Assembly (NCBI GenBank): GCA_024699495.1
Contig: JAILPK010000068.1
Span: 1-55,480 of the forward strand
Direction: 5' to 3'
Length of the DNA stretch: 55,480 nucleotides
Origin: Bacteroidaceae bacterium
GTDB lineage: Bacteria; Bacteroidota; Bacteroidia; Bacteroidales; Bacteroidaceae
The position numbers were made by a program, and so were the translations under genes. Below are positions 8,406-17,023 of this stretch, one piece after another. The notes under the pieces were generated by a model. The model made no database searches. It was given only the letters and a program-made list of their open reading frames with translations, and was not told the origin of the DNA. Position 1 is the first letter of the stretch; each line of letters begins with the position of its first letter.

Positions 8406-9182
8406 TCAGATTAATTCCAAGTCGGCTTTACGCATCCAACCCTCCTTGCCATCAGACATACGCACTTCGCACCACTCCTTCATCATGTCATCTATAATTT
8501 CGACACGAGTGCCTTCATGCAGGATGAAGAGGTCTGTTCCGCTGTCGCTCGGAGTACTCTTCACAACCACAGAAGTGCTCATGATTATAGCTCCTGAGCG
8601 GTGAGTGATTGACTGCCGATGGCTGTAGGCAGCTATGTTTGCGAATATGCTGACAAGCAGGAACAAGACAGCTATCGTAAAGCCCGTCTTTTTCATGGAT
8701 ACGGTGTTGCCGAATATATAAAGGGCAACAGCCAAAAGCATTATGATAAAAGACGCTATAGCCATAAACATCCATGCGGAAATGCTCATTGACTTCACCA
8801 TGCGCTTGAAGACAGTAACAAAAAACATCTCGCTCGCAGGCATGACCTTGTCTATGGTCTTCGTGCGGGACAGCTCAAGGTTAAAGCGGATATCCTTGTC
8901 ACTGGGGTCGAGCATCAAGGCGCGCTCATAGTTAAGTATGGCCTTGGCTATTATATCCTGGCGGTAATAGCAATTACCGATATTATAATAGAGGTCGGCA
9001 CTTTGTCCTTTCTTCAGCAGTTTCGAATATATGGAAACGGCTTTCTGGTAGTCTTCATGCACGTATGCGCTGTCTGCCATTGCCTTGGTTACAGGCTTGC
9101 CACCTTTATTTGGCTTCGCTTGTAAGGGGATTTGCACAGATGCAAGCAGCAATGTGACAAGGGCTATATATATCGTTTTCAT
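8406..9182 (-). CDS. batE: BatE: TPR and SH3-like membrane protein
   Basis: Last named member of the Bat (Bacteroides aerotolerance) cluster. The 258-residue protein has a signal peptide (cleavage after about LQAKP), TPR repeats near 35-105 (YYNIGNCYYRQD and AILNYERALMLDPSD), two transmembrane helices near 130-185, and a C-terminal SH3-like segment (GTRVEIIDDMMKEWCEVRM). The TPRs probably face the periplasm. The gene lies 4 nt after batD and 4 nt before the PAP2 gene. Its molecular role is not established; Bat proteins are linked to oxygen tolerance and stress survival. Confidence 0.88.
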   Translation of the reverse strand: MKTIYIALVTLLLASVQIPLQAKPNKGGKPVTKAMADSAYVHEDYQKAVSIYSKLLKKGQSADLYYNIGNCYYRQDIIAKAILNYERALMLDPSDKDIRFNLELSRTKTIDKVMPASEMFFVTVFKRMVKSMSISAWMFMAIASFIIMLLAVALYIFGNTVSMKKTGFTIAVLFLLVSIFANIAAYSHRQSITHRSGAIIMSTSVVVKSTPSDSGTDLFILHEGTRVEIIDDMMKEWCEVRMSDGKEGWMRKADLELI

Positions 9183-9186
9183 CTGA

Positions 9187-11040
9187 TTATTTTTTCTTTA
9201 AGTCTGACTCCATCTTATTTATAACATCTTCCGCAGAAGCATAGAGCTTATCCATCGTATCAGCAGGGTCTCCGGGAGCGAAACGGGCAAATTCGCATTC
9301 ATTGAGCGTGCTTATGAATTCTTCTATTATGTCGGTTTCCACCTGTTTCTCTGCAAGACGTTCGCGCACGTTCTCCTTGGACAGTTCGCTCACAGGTATA
9401 TTCAGTTTGTCGCCTACATAACCCCAGAGAGCTTTCATTGTCTCTTCATAAAATGCGTTGGCTTCATGCTTCTGCATAAGACGGCGGGCCTGCTTCAGAC
9501 GTTTGGTTGCCGCTTTGTTTGCCTTGCGGCCCTTGCGACCGACCACATCTGCATTCGCCACAGCATAACGTCTGAAGGCGACAACGAGGAAGAGGAAGAC
9601 TAACAAGGGCACTATGTAATAAGCCCAATAGAGAAGGCTTCCGAAAAGGGATGCATCGTCTGACTGGTAATGGGCAGAGCCGCTCTTGATAAAGCGGATA
9701 TCGTTGCCAAGCAATTCTATATCCTCTTTCGATATAGATCCGCTCGAGGTGCCGCCACCGGAACCCTTCGCAACAGCAACGCTATGAGGTTCATCCCTTA
9801 GTGTCTTATATTGGCGTGATTCAGTATCAAAATAACAGAATTCCACTGAAGGAATATCGTATTTACCAGCATGGCGGGGCACGGCAATGAAATCGTATAT
9901 CATGCTTCCGCTTAAGCCGCTGGCACCAATCTTAGTCTTGTCCTCTGTCTTCGGCGAATAGCTCTCGAAATCAGCCGGCCACTTCACTTCTGGCGCCTTC
10001 ATCAGCTTGAGATTACCTGTTCCGGTCACCGTAGCACGAAGAGTGAGTGCATCGTTGGCCTTCAGGCTCTCGGGAGTAAGTGATGTTGACATCTGAAAAC
10101 GGCCTACAGCACCGCTGAAGTTGGCGGGTTTGGGAGATGGAAGTTCATCAACCTGGAGTGTAACCTCGGGCGCCATAATCACTTTCTTCACCTCAGTGAC
10201 TGTCGAACCACCGCCAAAGAATGCATCCCAAGGATCAACACTGCGATTGCGCTGCAAGACAACGGCATCGAATTTGATGGCAGGTATAGTAATTTTACCT
10301 GTTTTCTGCGGGAATACGACATACTGACTCCACACAGCCGAACCGTAATTCTTGCCGTTATAATGCTCCATCTTCAACTGCGGCTGCTGCTTCCTGTTTA
10401 ATTCCTGCACGTAGAGATTGTCAAGTTGGGGCATCTTGCCGGTCATCTCGCTTATGCTAACCAGAGTGTAAAGCTTATATGTAAGAAGTACTGCTTCCTG
10501 CTCGAATACCCTTTTCCTGGATGCTGTGACAGCAATAAAGAGGTCTGAACCGCTGATACGCTCTCCTGACTGCTGCGTACGCATCCTGTCTGGTTGCGGC
10601 TCTTCCTGTTCTTCTCCCTGAGAAGCTCCGCCACGAGAGTGTCCGCCACTGCCTTTAAGAATAATAAGCGCGCGCGACGGCGAGTGGTATGTCTTGCCAT
10701 CGGAAACTACGGTTGCCACAGGCGTCTTGTATGTGCCGGCCTTGTCGGCCTGAAGGGTGTAAGTGAAGGTGACACTTGACGATGATGTCGTCTTGCCGTT
10801 GACAATAGAAAAGCTTGAAGACGTGCTTTGCATCGGACCAAAGAGAACTGTAGCACCCTGAAATTCTCCAACAGAGAAATCGCTCAGATCATTAGTGTTC
10901 ACCACGTATGCAATACGGAAGCGGTCACCCTCGACTACTTCCGATGGTGACTGCACCTTGACCTGCACCTGCGCGCAGACAGGAATCACAGCCATCAGCA
11001 TAAATAAAAAGCCGAATATGGATATTTTTGTATGTCGCAT
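9187..11040 (-). CDS. batD: BatD family protein
   Basis: Large periplasmic protein anchored in the inner membrane, 617 residues. It has an N-terminal signal peptide ending in VCAQ, tandem Ig-like beta domains across the ectodomain (about 25-430), a Gly/Ser linker, one strong transmembrane helix near 470-495 (YYIVPLLVFLFLVVAF) and a basic then helical cytoplasmic tail to 617. This is the BatD layout. It probably bridges the VWA proteins BatA and BatB and the periplasm. Inside the operon it follows batC (60-nt gap) and precedes batE. Confidence 0.9.
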   Translation of the reverse strand: MRHTKISIFGFLFMLMAVIPVCAQVQVKVQSPSEVVEGDRFRIAYVVNTNDLSDFSVGEFQGATVLFGPMQSTSSSFSIVNGKTTSSSSVTFTYTLQADKAGTYKTPVATVVSDGKTYHSPSRALIILKGSGGHSRGGASQGEEQEEPQPDRMRTQQSGERISGSDLFIAVTASRKRVFEQEAVLLTYKLYTLVSISEMTGKMPQLDNLYVQELNRKQQPQLKMEHYNGKNYGSAVWSQYVVFPQKTGKITIPAIKFDAVVLQRNRSVDPWDAFFGGGSTVTEVKKVIMAPEVTLQVDELPSPKPANFSGAVGRFQMSTSLTPESLKANDALTLRATVTGTGNLKLMKAPEVKWPADFESYSPKTEDKTKIGASGLSGSMIYDFIAVPRHAGKYDIPSVEFCYFDTESRQYKTLRDEPHSVAVAKGSGGGTSSGSISKEDIELLGNDIRFIKSGSAHYQSDDASLFGSLLYWAYYIVPLLVFLFLVVAFRRYAVANADVVGRKGRKANKAATKRLKQARRLMQKHEANAFYEETMKALWGYVGDKLNIPVSELSKENVRERLAEKQVETDIIEEFISTLNECEFARFAPGDPADTMDKLYASAEDVINKMESDLKKK

Positions 11041-11100
11041 TATTCTATATGAATGTGTGTAGGGAATGAGAGTGTGTTCGAAATGAATATGAGCACAGAT

Positions 11101-11808
11101 TTACCATTGTTTTTGCAGTTGTCGGCGCTGCGGCTGTTTCTGTGCACGCTTTACCTTATCTTGAGTGGAACGCTCTTCTTGCATTGCAGCATTTAAGAGC
11201 TGTTCTGCATTCTCGCGGCTCATGTCCTGCTGTTGCGACGGCTGTTCCTGTTGCTGTTGCTGCTGTTCCTGCTGCTTCTGCTGTTCCTGCTGCTTCTGCT
11301 GTTCCTGGTCTTTATTCTGCTGCTGGTCTTTGTTCTGCTGCTGGTCTTTGTTCTGCTGATCATCCTTGGGCTGATTTTTGAGTTGGTGCTGGCAGAGAGC
11401 AAGATTATAGCGTGACTCATCATCATCAGGGTTTCTCCGAAGGGCATTCTTATAACATTCTATAGCCTCGGCAAACTGCTGCTGACTCTGAAGGATAACA
11501 CCCATATTATGGTAGGTGTCCGCCAGACGTAATTTGCTGTCATGACACTTGGAGGCTGTCTCGAAGGACTGCATCGCTTCCTTGGGTTTCCCTTGCATCA
11601 GAAGTGTATTTCCAAGGTTATAATGAGCCTGGGCATTTCTGGGATTCAACTCCACTGCCTTCTGATATTCCACTTGTGCCTTGGCGTGCAGGCTATCTCT
11701 GTACAAGCGGTTACCAATACGTATGTGGTCGCGGTCGTTTTTGCGTGCCGAAACCGAAGAGAAGGTTATCGCCGCAAGCAATAAGAACAATATATTTCGT
11801 TTCAACAT
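11101..11808 (-). CDS. batC: BatC: TPR protein with Gln-rich tail
   Basis: A 235-residue exported TPR protein. The signal peptide is MLKRNILFLLLAAITFSSVSA, three TPR units span about 30-150 (AQAHYNLGNTLLMQGKP and similar), and then comes a low-complexity tail of Q, K, D and E (about 150-205) built from repeats such as QQNKD and QQEQQK. The tail is encoded by an 18-bp-type direct repeat (roughly 11233-11360) that could vary in length. It lies 7 nt after batB. BatC is thought to work with BatB and BatD in the envelope; the exact role is unknown. Confidence 0.88.
   Translation of the reverse strand: MLKRNILFLLLAAITFSSVSARKNDRDHIRIGNRLYRDSLHAKAQVEYQKAVELNPRNAQAHYNLGNTLLMQGKPKEAMQSFETASKCHDSKLRLADTYHNMGVILQSQQQFAEAIECYKNALRRNPDDDESRYNLALCQHQLKNQPKDDQQNKDQQQNKDQQQNKDQEQQKQQEQQKQQEQQQQQQEQPSQQQDMSRENAEQLLNAAMQEERSTQDKVKRAQKQPQRRQLQKQW
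11245..11360 (-). repeat. Gln-coding tandem repeat inside batC
   Basis: Plus-strand copies of CTGCTGCTGGTCTTTGTT and of CTGCTGTTCCTGCTGCTT-like units lie head to tail. They encode QQNKDQ and KQQEQQ repeats. Such arrays change length by replication slippage, so strains may differ here. Confidence 0.7.
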
Positions 11809-11815
11809 AGTGGTT

Positions 11816-12859
11816 CTACTCGGTTTTTGCCTGTTCCTTTACACGGAACAAGCGGATATTCTTAAACAGATGGTTTTTGCGCGCAAGGAGGAGCACATCA
11901 AGGACCAGCAAGACCAATGCTGCCCATGCAAAATCCCGGAAGTGTTCGTCATACTCTGAAAAAAGGGTGCTTTCCATCTCTGCTTTAGCCAACTTATCTA
12001 CATATTTGCTCAACGCTGCCTGAGCAGAACTGCTGTTATCTACATATATATATGCTCCGCCGCCCGCCTGAGCAATCTCGCGGCACATCGGTTCGTTCAG
12101 TTTGGAAACAACGGTATTTCCGCTGTTGTCGGTTATGAAATGGCTGCTGCCGGGAATGGGGATCGGACTTCCGGCAGGAGAGCCTACGCCAAGCACATAT
12201 ACGCGCATGCCTTTCTTCAACGCTTCCTTCGCAGCTTCCACCGCTCCGCCTTCATTGTCCTCGCCGTCAGTAATTACAAAAATGGCGCGGCCCACACCCT
12301 CCTGCTGGGTGAAGCTGTGTGAGGCGAGGTCGATAGCTGTAGCTATATCTGTGCCCTGCACTCCCACCATAGATGGGGAGATATTGTCCAAAAACATCTT
12401 GGCAGATACATAATCGCTGGTGATAGGGAGTTGAACGTAAGCATCTCCGGCATATACTATGAGGCCGAGTTTGTCATCGGTCATGTTATCGACAAGATTG
12501 CTGATGAGCAACTTGGACTTGTCAAGACGGCTCGGACGGACATCCTCTGCAAGCATGGAGTTGCTCACGTCGAGAGCCATGATAACCTCTATCCCCTTAC
12601 GTTTGCGGGTATCTATTTTAGTTCCGTATTGCGGACGTGCCAGACAGATTATCATCATGGCAAGGGCTATATTCACGAGCCAGAACTTCACCTCGGGGCG
12701 CCATAAGGAGACGTCGGGCATCAGGGCTTTCATAAGGTCGGGGTCACCAAAAGCGCGAATACGCCGGCGGTGCACCAGATTCATGACATAATGCAACAAG
12801 GCCAACAGTGGTATTATGGCCAAAGCGTACAGGAATATGGGGTTTTCGAATCGGAACAC
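11816..12859 (-). CDS. batB: BatB: von Willebrand factor A membrane protein
   Basis: Membrane-anchored VWA-domain protein, 347 residues. Two N-terminal transmembrane helices (about 8-25 and 58-75) precede a VWA domain (about 85-300) with an intact metal-ion site, DxSxS in ALDVSNSMLAEDVRPSR, and the later ITDGEDNEGG block. A C-terminal helix near 310-330 returns to the membrane. It lies 47 nt after batA and 7 nt before batC. VWA proteins next to a MoxR ATPase are thought to act as its adaptors or substrates. Confidence 0.92.
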   Translation of the reverse strand: MFRFENPIFLYALAIIPLLALLHYVMNLVHRRRIRAFGDPDLMKALMPDVSLWRPEVKFWLVNIALAMMIICLARPQYGTKIDTRKRKGIEVIMALDVSNSMLAEDVRPSRLDKSKLLISNLVDNMTDDKLGLIVYAGDAYVQLPITSDYVSAKMFLDNISPSMVGVQGTDIATAIDLASHSFTQQEGVGRAIFVITDGEDNEGGAVEAAKEALKKGMRVYVLGVGSPAGSPIPIPGSSHFITDNSGNTVVSKLNEPMCREIAQAGGGAYIYVDNSSSAQAALSKYVDKLAKAEMESTLFSEYDEHFRDFAWAALVLLVLDVLLLARKNHLFKNIRLFRVKEQAKTE

Positions 12860-12906
12860 GATTGTGATTTATCTGTTATTTAACTTGTTGTTTTACTTTG
12901 TAGAAG

Positions 12907-13905
12907 TTATGGTATTCTCCTGAGCAGTGTCTCGCGCAACAGAAGTTCGAGGAGGAGAGCAAGACAAGCGAAGAGGGCAAAGATGCCATAGGCTTCATAA
13001 CGCTTGGAATACTTGCGTACGTTCATCTTTGTCTTTTCCAGTTTGTCTATCTCCTGATAAACATCACGCAGTTTGGAGTTGTTTGTGGCTCTATAGAACT
13101 CACCGTCTGTAGTGCTGGCAATCGACGCCAGGGTCTTGGTGTCTATCTCTACAGGAATATTCAGGTATTCAGTATGCCCTCCTACCACTACGGGATAGCG
13201 TGCTGTGCCCGTGGTCCCGACGCCAATAGTATAAATGCGTATGCCGAAACTCTTGGCAATCTGGGCTGCCGTCTGCGGCGATATGTCACCGGCATTGTTG
13301 GAGCCGTCCGTAAGCAGGATAATAACCTTGGACTTCGCTTTCGAATCTTTCAGACGGGTGATGGCATTTGCAAGTCCCATTCCTATTGCCGTGCCGTCCT
13401 CTATAAGTCCCTGCTGGGCCATGTCACAACGCAGAGCCTGAAACAAATTCAGCAAAACCGCGTGGTCGGTGGTCATAGGACATTGCGTGAATGACTCACC
13501 GGCAAATATTGTCAAGCCGATGTTGTCATTCGGACGCCCAGATATGAATTCGGAGGCCACTTTCTTGGCTGCCTCAAGGCGATTAGGTCTCAGGTCCTCG
13601 GCCAGCATGGAAGTAGAGATATCCATACACAGCATGATATCTATGCCCTCTATATGCTTGTCACTCCATGAGTTAGATGTCTGCGGACGGCAAAGCACGA
13701 TTATAATCATCAGGAAAGCAAACATCCGCAGCAGGAAAGGAATATGAACCAAATACTGACGTATGCCGCCCGGAGCCAAGCGGACCATCTCCGTGGTACT
13801 CACTCTGAGTGAAGGGGAGCTGTCATGATTACGCATAATATACCATACGATGTAGGGTATCAAGAGAAGCGTCAGCAGCAGGAAATATGGTTGTGATAAT
13901 TGCAT
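12907..13905 (-). CDS. batA: BatA: von Willebrand factor A membrane protein
   Basis: Paralogue of batB, 332 residues. Two N-terminal transmembrane segments, a VWA domain with DISTSMLAEDLRPNR as metal-ion site and ILLTDGSNNAGD further on, and a C-terminal hydrophobic helix (GIFALFACLALLLELLL). It lies 14 nt after the BatD-like helper gene and 47 nt before batB. Roles are inferred from the conserved MoxR/DUF58/VWA/TPR arrangement. Confidence 0.92.
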   Translation of the reverse strand: MQLSQPYFLLLTLLLIPYIVWYIMRNHDSSPSLRVSTTEMVRLAPGGIRQYLVHIPFLLRMFAFLMIIIVLCRPQTSNSWSDKHIEGIDIMLCMDISTSMLAEDLRPNRLEAAKKVASEFISGRPNDNIGLTIFAGESFTQCPMTTDHAVLLNLFQALRCDMAQQGLIEDGTAIGMGLANAITRLKDSKAKSKVIILLTDGSNNAGDISPQTAAQIAKSFGIRIYTIGVGTTGTARYPVVVGGHTEYLNIPVEIDTKTLASIASTTDGEFYRATNNSKLRDVYQEIDKLEKTKMNVRKYSKRYEAYGIFALFACLALLLELLLRETLLRRIP

Positions 13906-13919
13906 CTTGCTATTATTTA

Positions 13920-15038
13920 TTATCGGATGAGGTCAAAAATCTGCCAGCCCACATAGCCAAGCAAAGCCAGCAAAGCAAGTGCGAGGACTATTATCGCGAC
14001 ACGCATCGTGATGGAACGTGCGCGATTCTGACGCTCTTCCACAGTGATTTCTTCAGGCTCAGCCTTGGCGTTCGGATCTACTTCCACCTTGGTCTGATTG
14101 ATAAAGTCAATCGCATTGAGCAGGTTTCTGTCGTTCTCGCCAATGAGAGTAGTCCATTTTGCGAACTTCACAAGATCGGCAGTCTGAAACAGGTCGCGCA
14201 ACTCGGCTAGGGTGGTTTCATCCCCCTCCTGCACCAGCCTCTCTATGATTTCAGAAGAAGTCATCTCAGTGGCATTGAAACTGAAGCGGTCGCGTATATA
14301 TGTTCTGATGGCATCTGTAAGCAGGGTATAATACTCCTTGCTGTCTTCCTCAGCCCATTTCTTCTCTACTTTGATACGCTCGATTTCCGCGATTGCCACC
14401 TGGTGGGGAGGCAGTTTCACGACTCGTTTTACAATGCGTATGATAGGTTTATTCTGATGATAGCGTATTGAGACATAGGCCAGGAGAACTGCGAGAATGA
14501 GAAGCAGCACGCTCCACCAGAATACAGGTGACCAGTCATCCCATGAAAATGGATTGTCATGGATATCCTTCGGGCCTGCAAAGCGGTCGAGATGAACGGT
14601 ATCAACGGGAATAGTCAAAACCTTTAAGGCCAATGACTTAGACAAATAAGGTTTACCATCTACTTTAACCTCGAACGGGGGTAAATAGACCAAGGCTGAA
14701 TCGAAAGCCGTAATAGCCCAACGCTCCCGCACTTGAATACGTTTTCCGTCATTCAGTTTTATAGTGTCCAAGCCTAAACGTTCAACCAGTTCTACCCCGT
14801 CCTTCAACGGCTGCATGGGTTGCATCACAGGCATCTCAAGCCGCTGGCTGCTGCCGCATGTAACCTCCAATGTCAATTCACGCTGCTGGCCGATAAGCAT
14901 CACGAGTGTGTCTATACTGGCCTCGACAGTAACTTGTGCCTGCACAGAGACTGGGACAAGCAGCATAAACACAACTCCCAATAATATATTATTAATAATA
15001 ATGTGTCTCCTCATTGAACTAAGAGCATTGAAAATCAT
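13920..15038 (-). CDS. Bat-operon membrane protein (BatD-like N-terminal Ig domain)
   Basis: A 372-residue inner-membrane protein between the DUF58 gene and batA. It has a signal peptide ending near VQAQ, a periplasmic beta-rich domain (about 35-165), a transmembrane helix near 178-198 (WWSVLLLILAVLLAYVSI), a charged helical cytoplasmic domain (about 200-340) and a final helix at 348-368 (AIIVLALALLALLGYVG). The start is fixed by a TAATG overlap with the DUF58 stop. Genes at this place in Bacteroidetes Bat operons are usually annotated as hypothetical. It probably supports complex assembly at the membrane. Confidence 0.85.
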   Translation of the reverse strand: MIFNALSSMRRHIIINNILLGVVFMLLVPVSVQAQVTVEASIDTLVMLIGQQRELTLEVTCGSSQRLEMPVMQPMQPLKDGVELVERLGLDTIKLNDGKRIQVRERWAITAFDSALVYLPPFEVKVDGKPYLSKSLALKVLTIPVDTVHLDRFAGPKDIHDNPFSWDDWSPVFWWSVLLLILAVLLAYVSIRYHQNKPIIRIVKRVVKLPPHQVAIAEIERIKVEKKWAEEDSKEYYTLLTDAIRTYIRDRFSFNATEMTSSEIIERLVQEGDETTLAELRDLFQTADLVKFAKWTTLIGENDRNLLNAIDFINQTKVEVDPNAKAEPEEITVEERQNRARSITMRVAIIVLALALLALLGYVGWQIFDLIR

Positions 15039-15916
15039 TATCTGCGACCTCCTCTCTTTGCAAAAAGTTCACGCAATGCACTCACATAGTCTCCATCAGT
15101 GCGGACACTTACGGCATCCACATTGCTGCGGGTGAATATGTCCCGCAGACGGACCGACTGGGATTTCCACCACCTTGCGTAGGCGTTACGCACCTGACGG
15201 CTCGAAGAATCAATCCATGCCAGATGTCCTGTTTCTGCATCCTGCACACGCAGTAGTCCCACATTAGGTAATTCAGCCACACGGCGGTCGTAAACCTGAA
15301 TGGCGACTACATCGTGTTTGCGATTAGCAATGATAAGAGACTGGCTGAAATCCTTGGCATCGATGAAGTCGCTGAGTACGAAACAGGTGCAGCGACGCTT
15401 TATCACCTGTGTCATGTATTCTACGGCCTTGGACAAATCTGTATGTTTGTTTTCCGGTTGGAAGTCAATCAGCTCGCGGATTATATAAAGAATATGTTTG
15501 CGGCCTTTCTTCGGAGGGATAAATTTTTCGATATGGTCAGAGAAAAAAATGACTCCAATCTTATCGTTGTTCTGAATAGCACTGAAAGCCAATGTGGCGG
15601 CTATTTCTGTGACCATCTCCCGCTTCGTCTGGGAAACAGTGCCGAAATCAAGACTGCCGCTCACATCCACCAGAAGCATCACAGTCAGTTCGCGCTCCTC
15701 CTCAAACACCTTGATAAAAGGCTTGTTAAAGCGGGCAGTCACATTCCATTCTATATCGCGTATGTCATCGCCATACTGGTACTCACGCACTTCGGAGAAG
15801 GCCATACCACGCCCTTTGAAAGCAGAGTGGTACTCACCAGCAAAGATATTGTTGGAGAGTCCCCTGGTCTTGATTTCAATCTGACGGACGCGTTTAAGTA
15901 TCTCAGAAGTTTCCAT
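15038..15916 (-). CDS. DUF58 domain-containing protein (VWA-like)
   Basis: Cytoplasmic 292-residue DUF58 protein. The family signature DDIRDIEWNVTAR lies near 50-62, followed by a VWA-like domain with DVSGS at about 92-96. DUF58 proteins are constant partners of MoxR ATPases. Start and stop are both TAATG junctions with the neighbouring genes, so the three genes are translationally coupled. Confidence 0.92.
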   Translation of the reverse strand: METSEILKRVRQIEIKTRGLSNNIFAGEYHSAFKGRGMAFSEVREYQYGDDIRDIEWNVTARFNKPFIKVFEEERELTVMLLVDVSGSLDFGTVSQTKREMVTEIAATLAFSAIQNNDKIGVIFFSDHIEKFIPPKKGRKHILYIIRELIDFQPENKHTDLSKAVEYMTQVIKRRCTCFVLSDFIDAKDFSQSLIIANRKHDVVAIQVYDRRVAELPNVGLLRVQDAETGHLAWIDSSSRQVRNAYARWWKSQSVRLRDIFTRSNVDAVSVRTDGDYVSALRELFAKRGGRR

Positions 15917-16911
15917 TAAGGCACTTCAACCTTATTCAGAATACGTGAAACAATTTCTTCAGCAGAGATGTTGTTTGCCTCAGCCTCATATGAAAGGCCA
16001 ATGCGGTGACGCAGCACATCGTGGGCAACAGCACGCACATCTTCAGGAATAACATATCCACGACGTTTTATGAACGCATACGCGCGCGAAGCCAATGCGA
16101 GGTTGATGGATGCACGGGGACTGCCTCCGAACTCGATATAATCCTTCATCTCTGTAAGACCGTAACGGTCAGGGTAGCGAGTGGCAAAGACGACATCTGC
16201 AATATACTGTTCTATTTTCTCATCAAGATAAACCTGGCGGACGACATCGCGAGCCTCCATAATTTCTTTCGGGCTGAGCACAGGCTTTACCTTGATTTTA
16301 TCGCCGCTAATATTCTGGCGGATGATGCGCTTTTCCTCTTCCAGTTTTGGGTAATCTATTACGACTTTCAGCATGAAGCGGTCCACTTGCGCTTCAGGAA
16401 GCGGATATGTTCCTTCTTGCTCGATTGGGTTTTGGGTTGCAAGGACCAGGAAGGGTGCAGGCAACTCGAATGTGGTCTTACCAATAGTTACCTCACGCTC
16501 TTGCATAGCTTCGAGCAGGGCACTCTGCACTTTTGCAGGCGCACGGTTTATTTCATCAGCAAGCACAAAGTTGGCGAACACCGGCCCCTGCTCAACCACA
16601 AAACGCTCATCTTTCTGCGAATAAATCATTGTACCGACCACGTCGGCAGGTAAGAGGTCCGGAGTGAACTGAATCCGGCTGAATTTGGCATCAATCAAGT
16701 TGGAAAGGGTCTTAATAGCCAATGTCTTGGCAAGACCAGGAACACCTTCGAGCAACACATGTCCGTCACTCAACAACCCTATAAGCAGCGACTCAACAAG
16801 ATGTCGCTGCCCTACAATTACCTGATCCATACCCGTCATCAGATGGGTTACAAAAGCGCTTTGGCGCTCAATCCGCTCGTTCAGTTCGCGGATGTCAAAA
16901 GATTCTGCCAT
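15916..16911 (-). CDS. MoxR-family AAA+ ATPase
   Basis: Cytoplasmic AAA+ ATPase of the MoxR group, 331 residues. Walker A is GVPGLAKT (near 56-63), Walker B is LADEINRAP, sensor I is LATQNPIEQEG, and an arginine-finger and lid region follows. It heads the Bat operon. MoxR enzymes are proposed to act as chaperones that remodel or insert metal cofactors into VWA-linked clients. A weak -7-like element (TATCTTCG, 16946-16953) lies 35 nt upstream, so the operon may have its own promoter in the 112-bp gap. Confidence 0.95.
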   Translation of the reverse strand: MAESFDIRELNERIERQSAFVTHLMTGMDQVIVGQRHLVESLLIGLLSDGHVLLEGVPGLAKTLAIKTLSNLIDAKFSRIQFTPDLLPADVVGTMIYSQKDERFVVEQGPVFANFVLADEINRAPAKVQSALLEAMQEREVTIGKTTFELPAPFLVLATQNPIEQEGTYPLPEAQVDRFMLKVVIDYPKLEEEKRIIRQNISGDKIKVKPVLSPKEIMEARDVVRQVYLDEKIEQYIADVVFATRYPDRYGLTEMKDYIEFGGSPRASINLALASRAYAFIKRRGYVIPEDVRAVAHDVLRHRIGLSYEAEANNISAEEIVSRILNKVEVP

Positions 16912-17023
16912 TTGTTTATCTTATATCGTTTTTAGTTTCGTGGCGCGAAGATAATGAAATTAGATACTTGTTGTTCTAAGAGACGCCCGAAATTAACATT
17001 GTTTATTGATGATTGATGATTGT

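Noticed and set aside
11165..11359. Cys/Ser-rich plus-strand ORF
   Set aside because: It is the reverse reading of the Gln repeat in batC and has no independent support.
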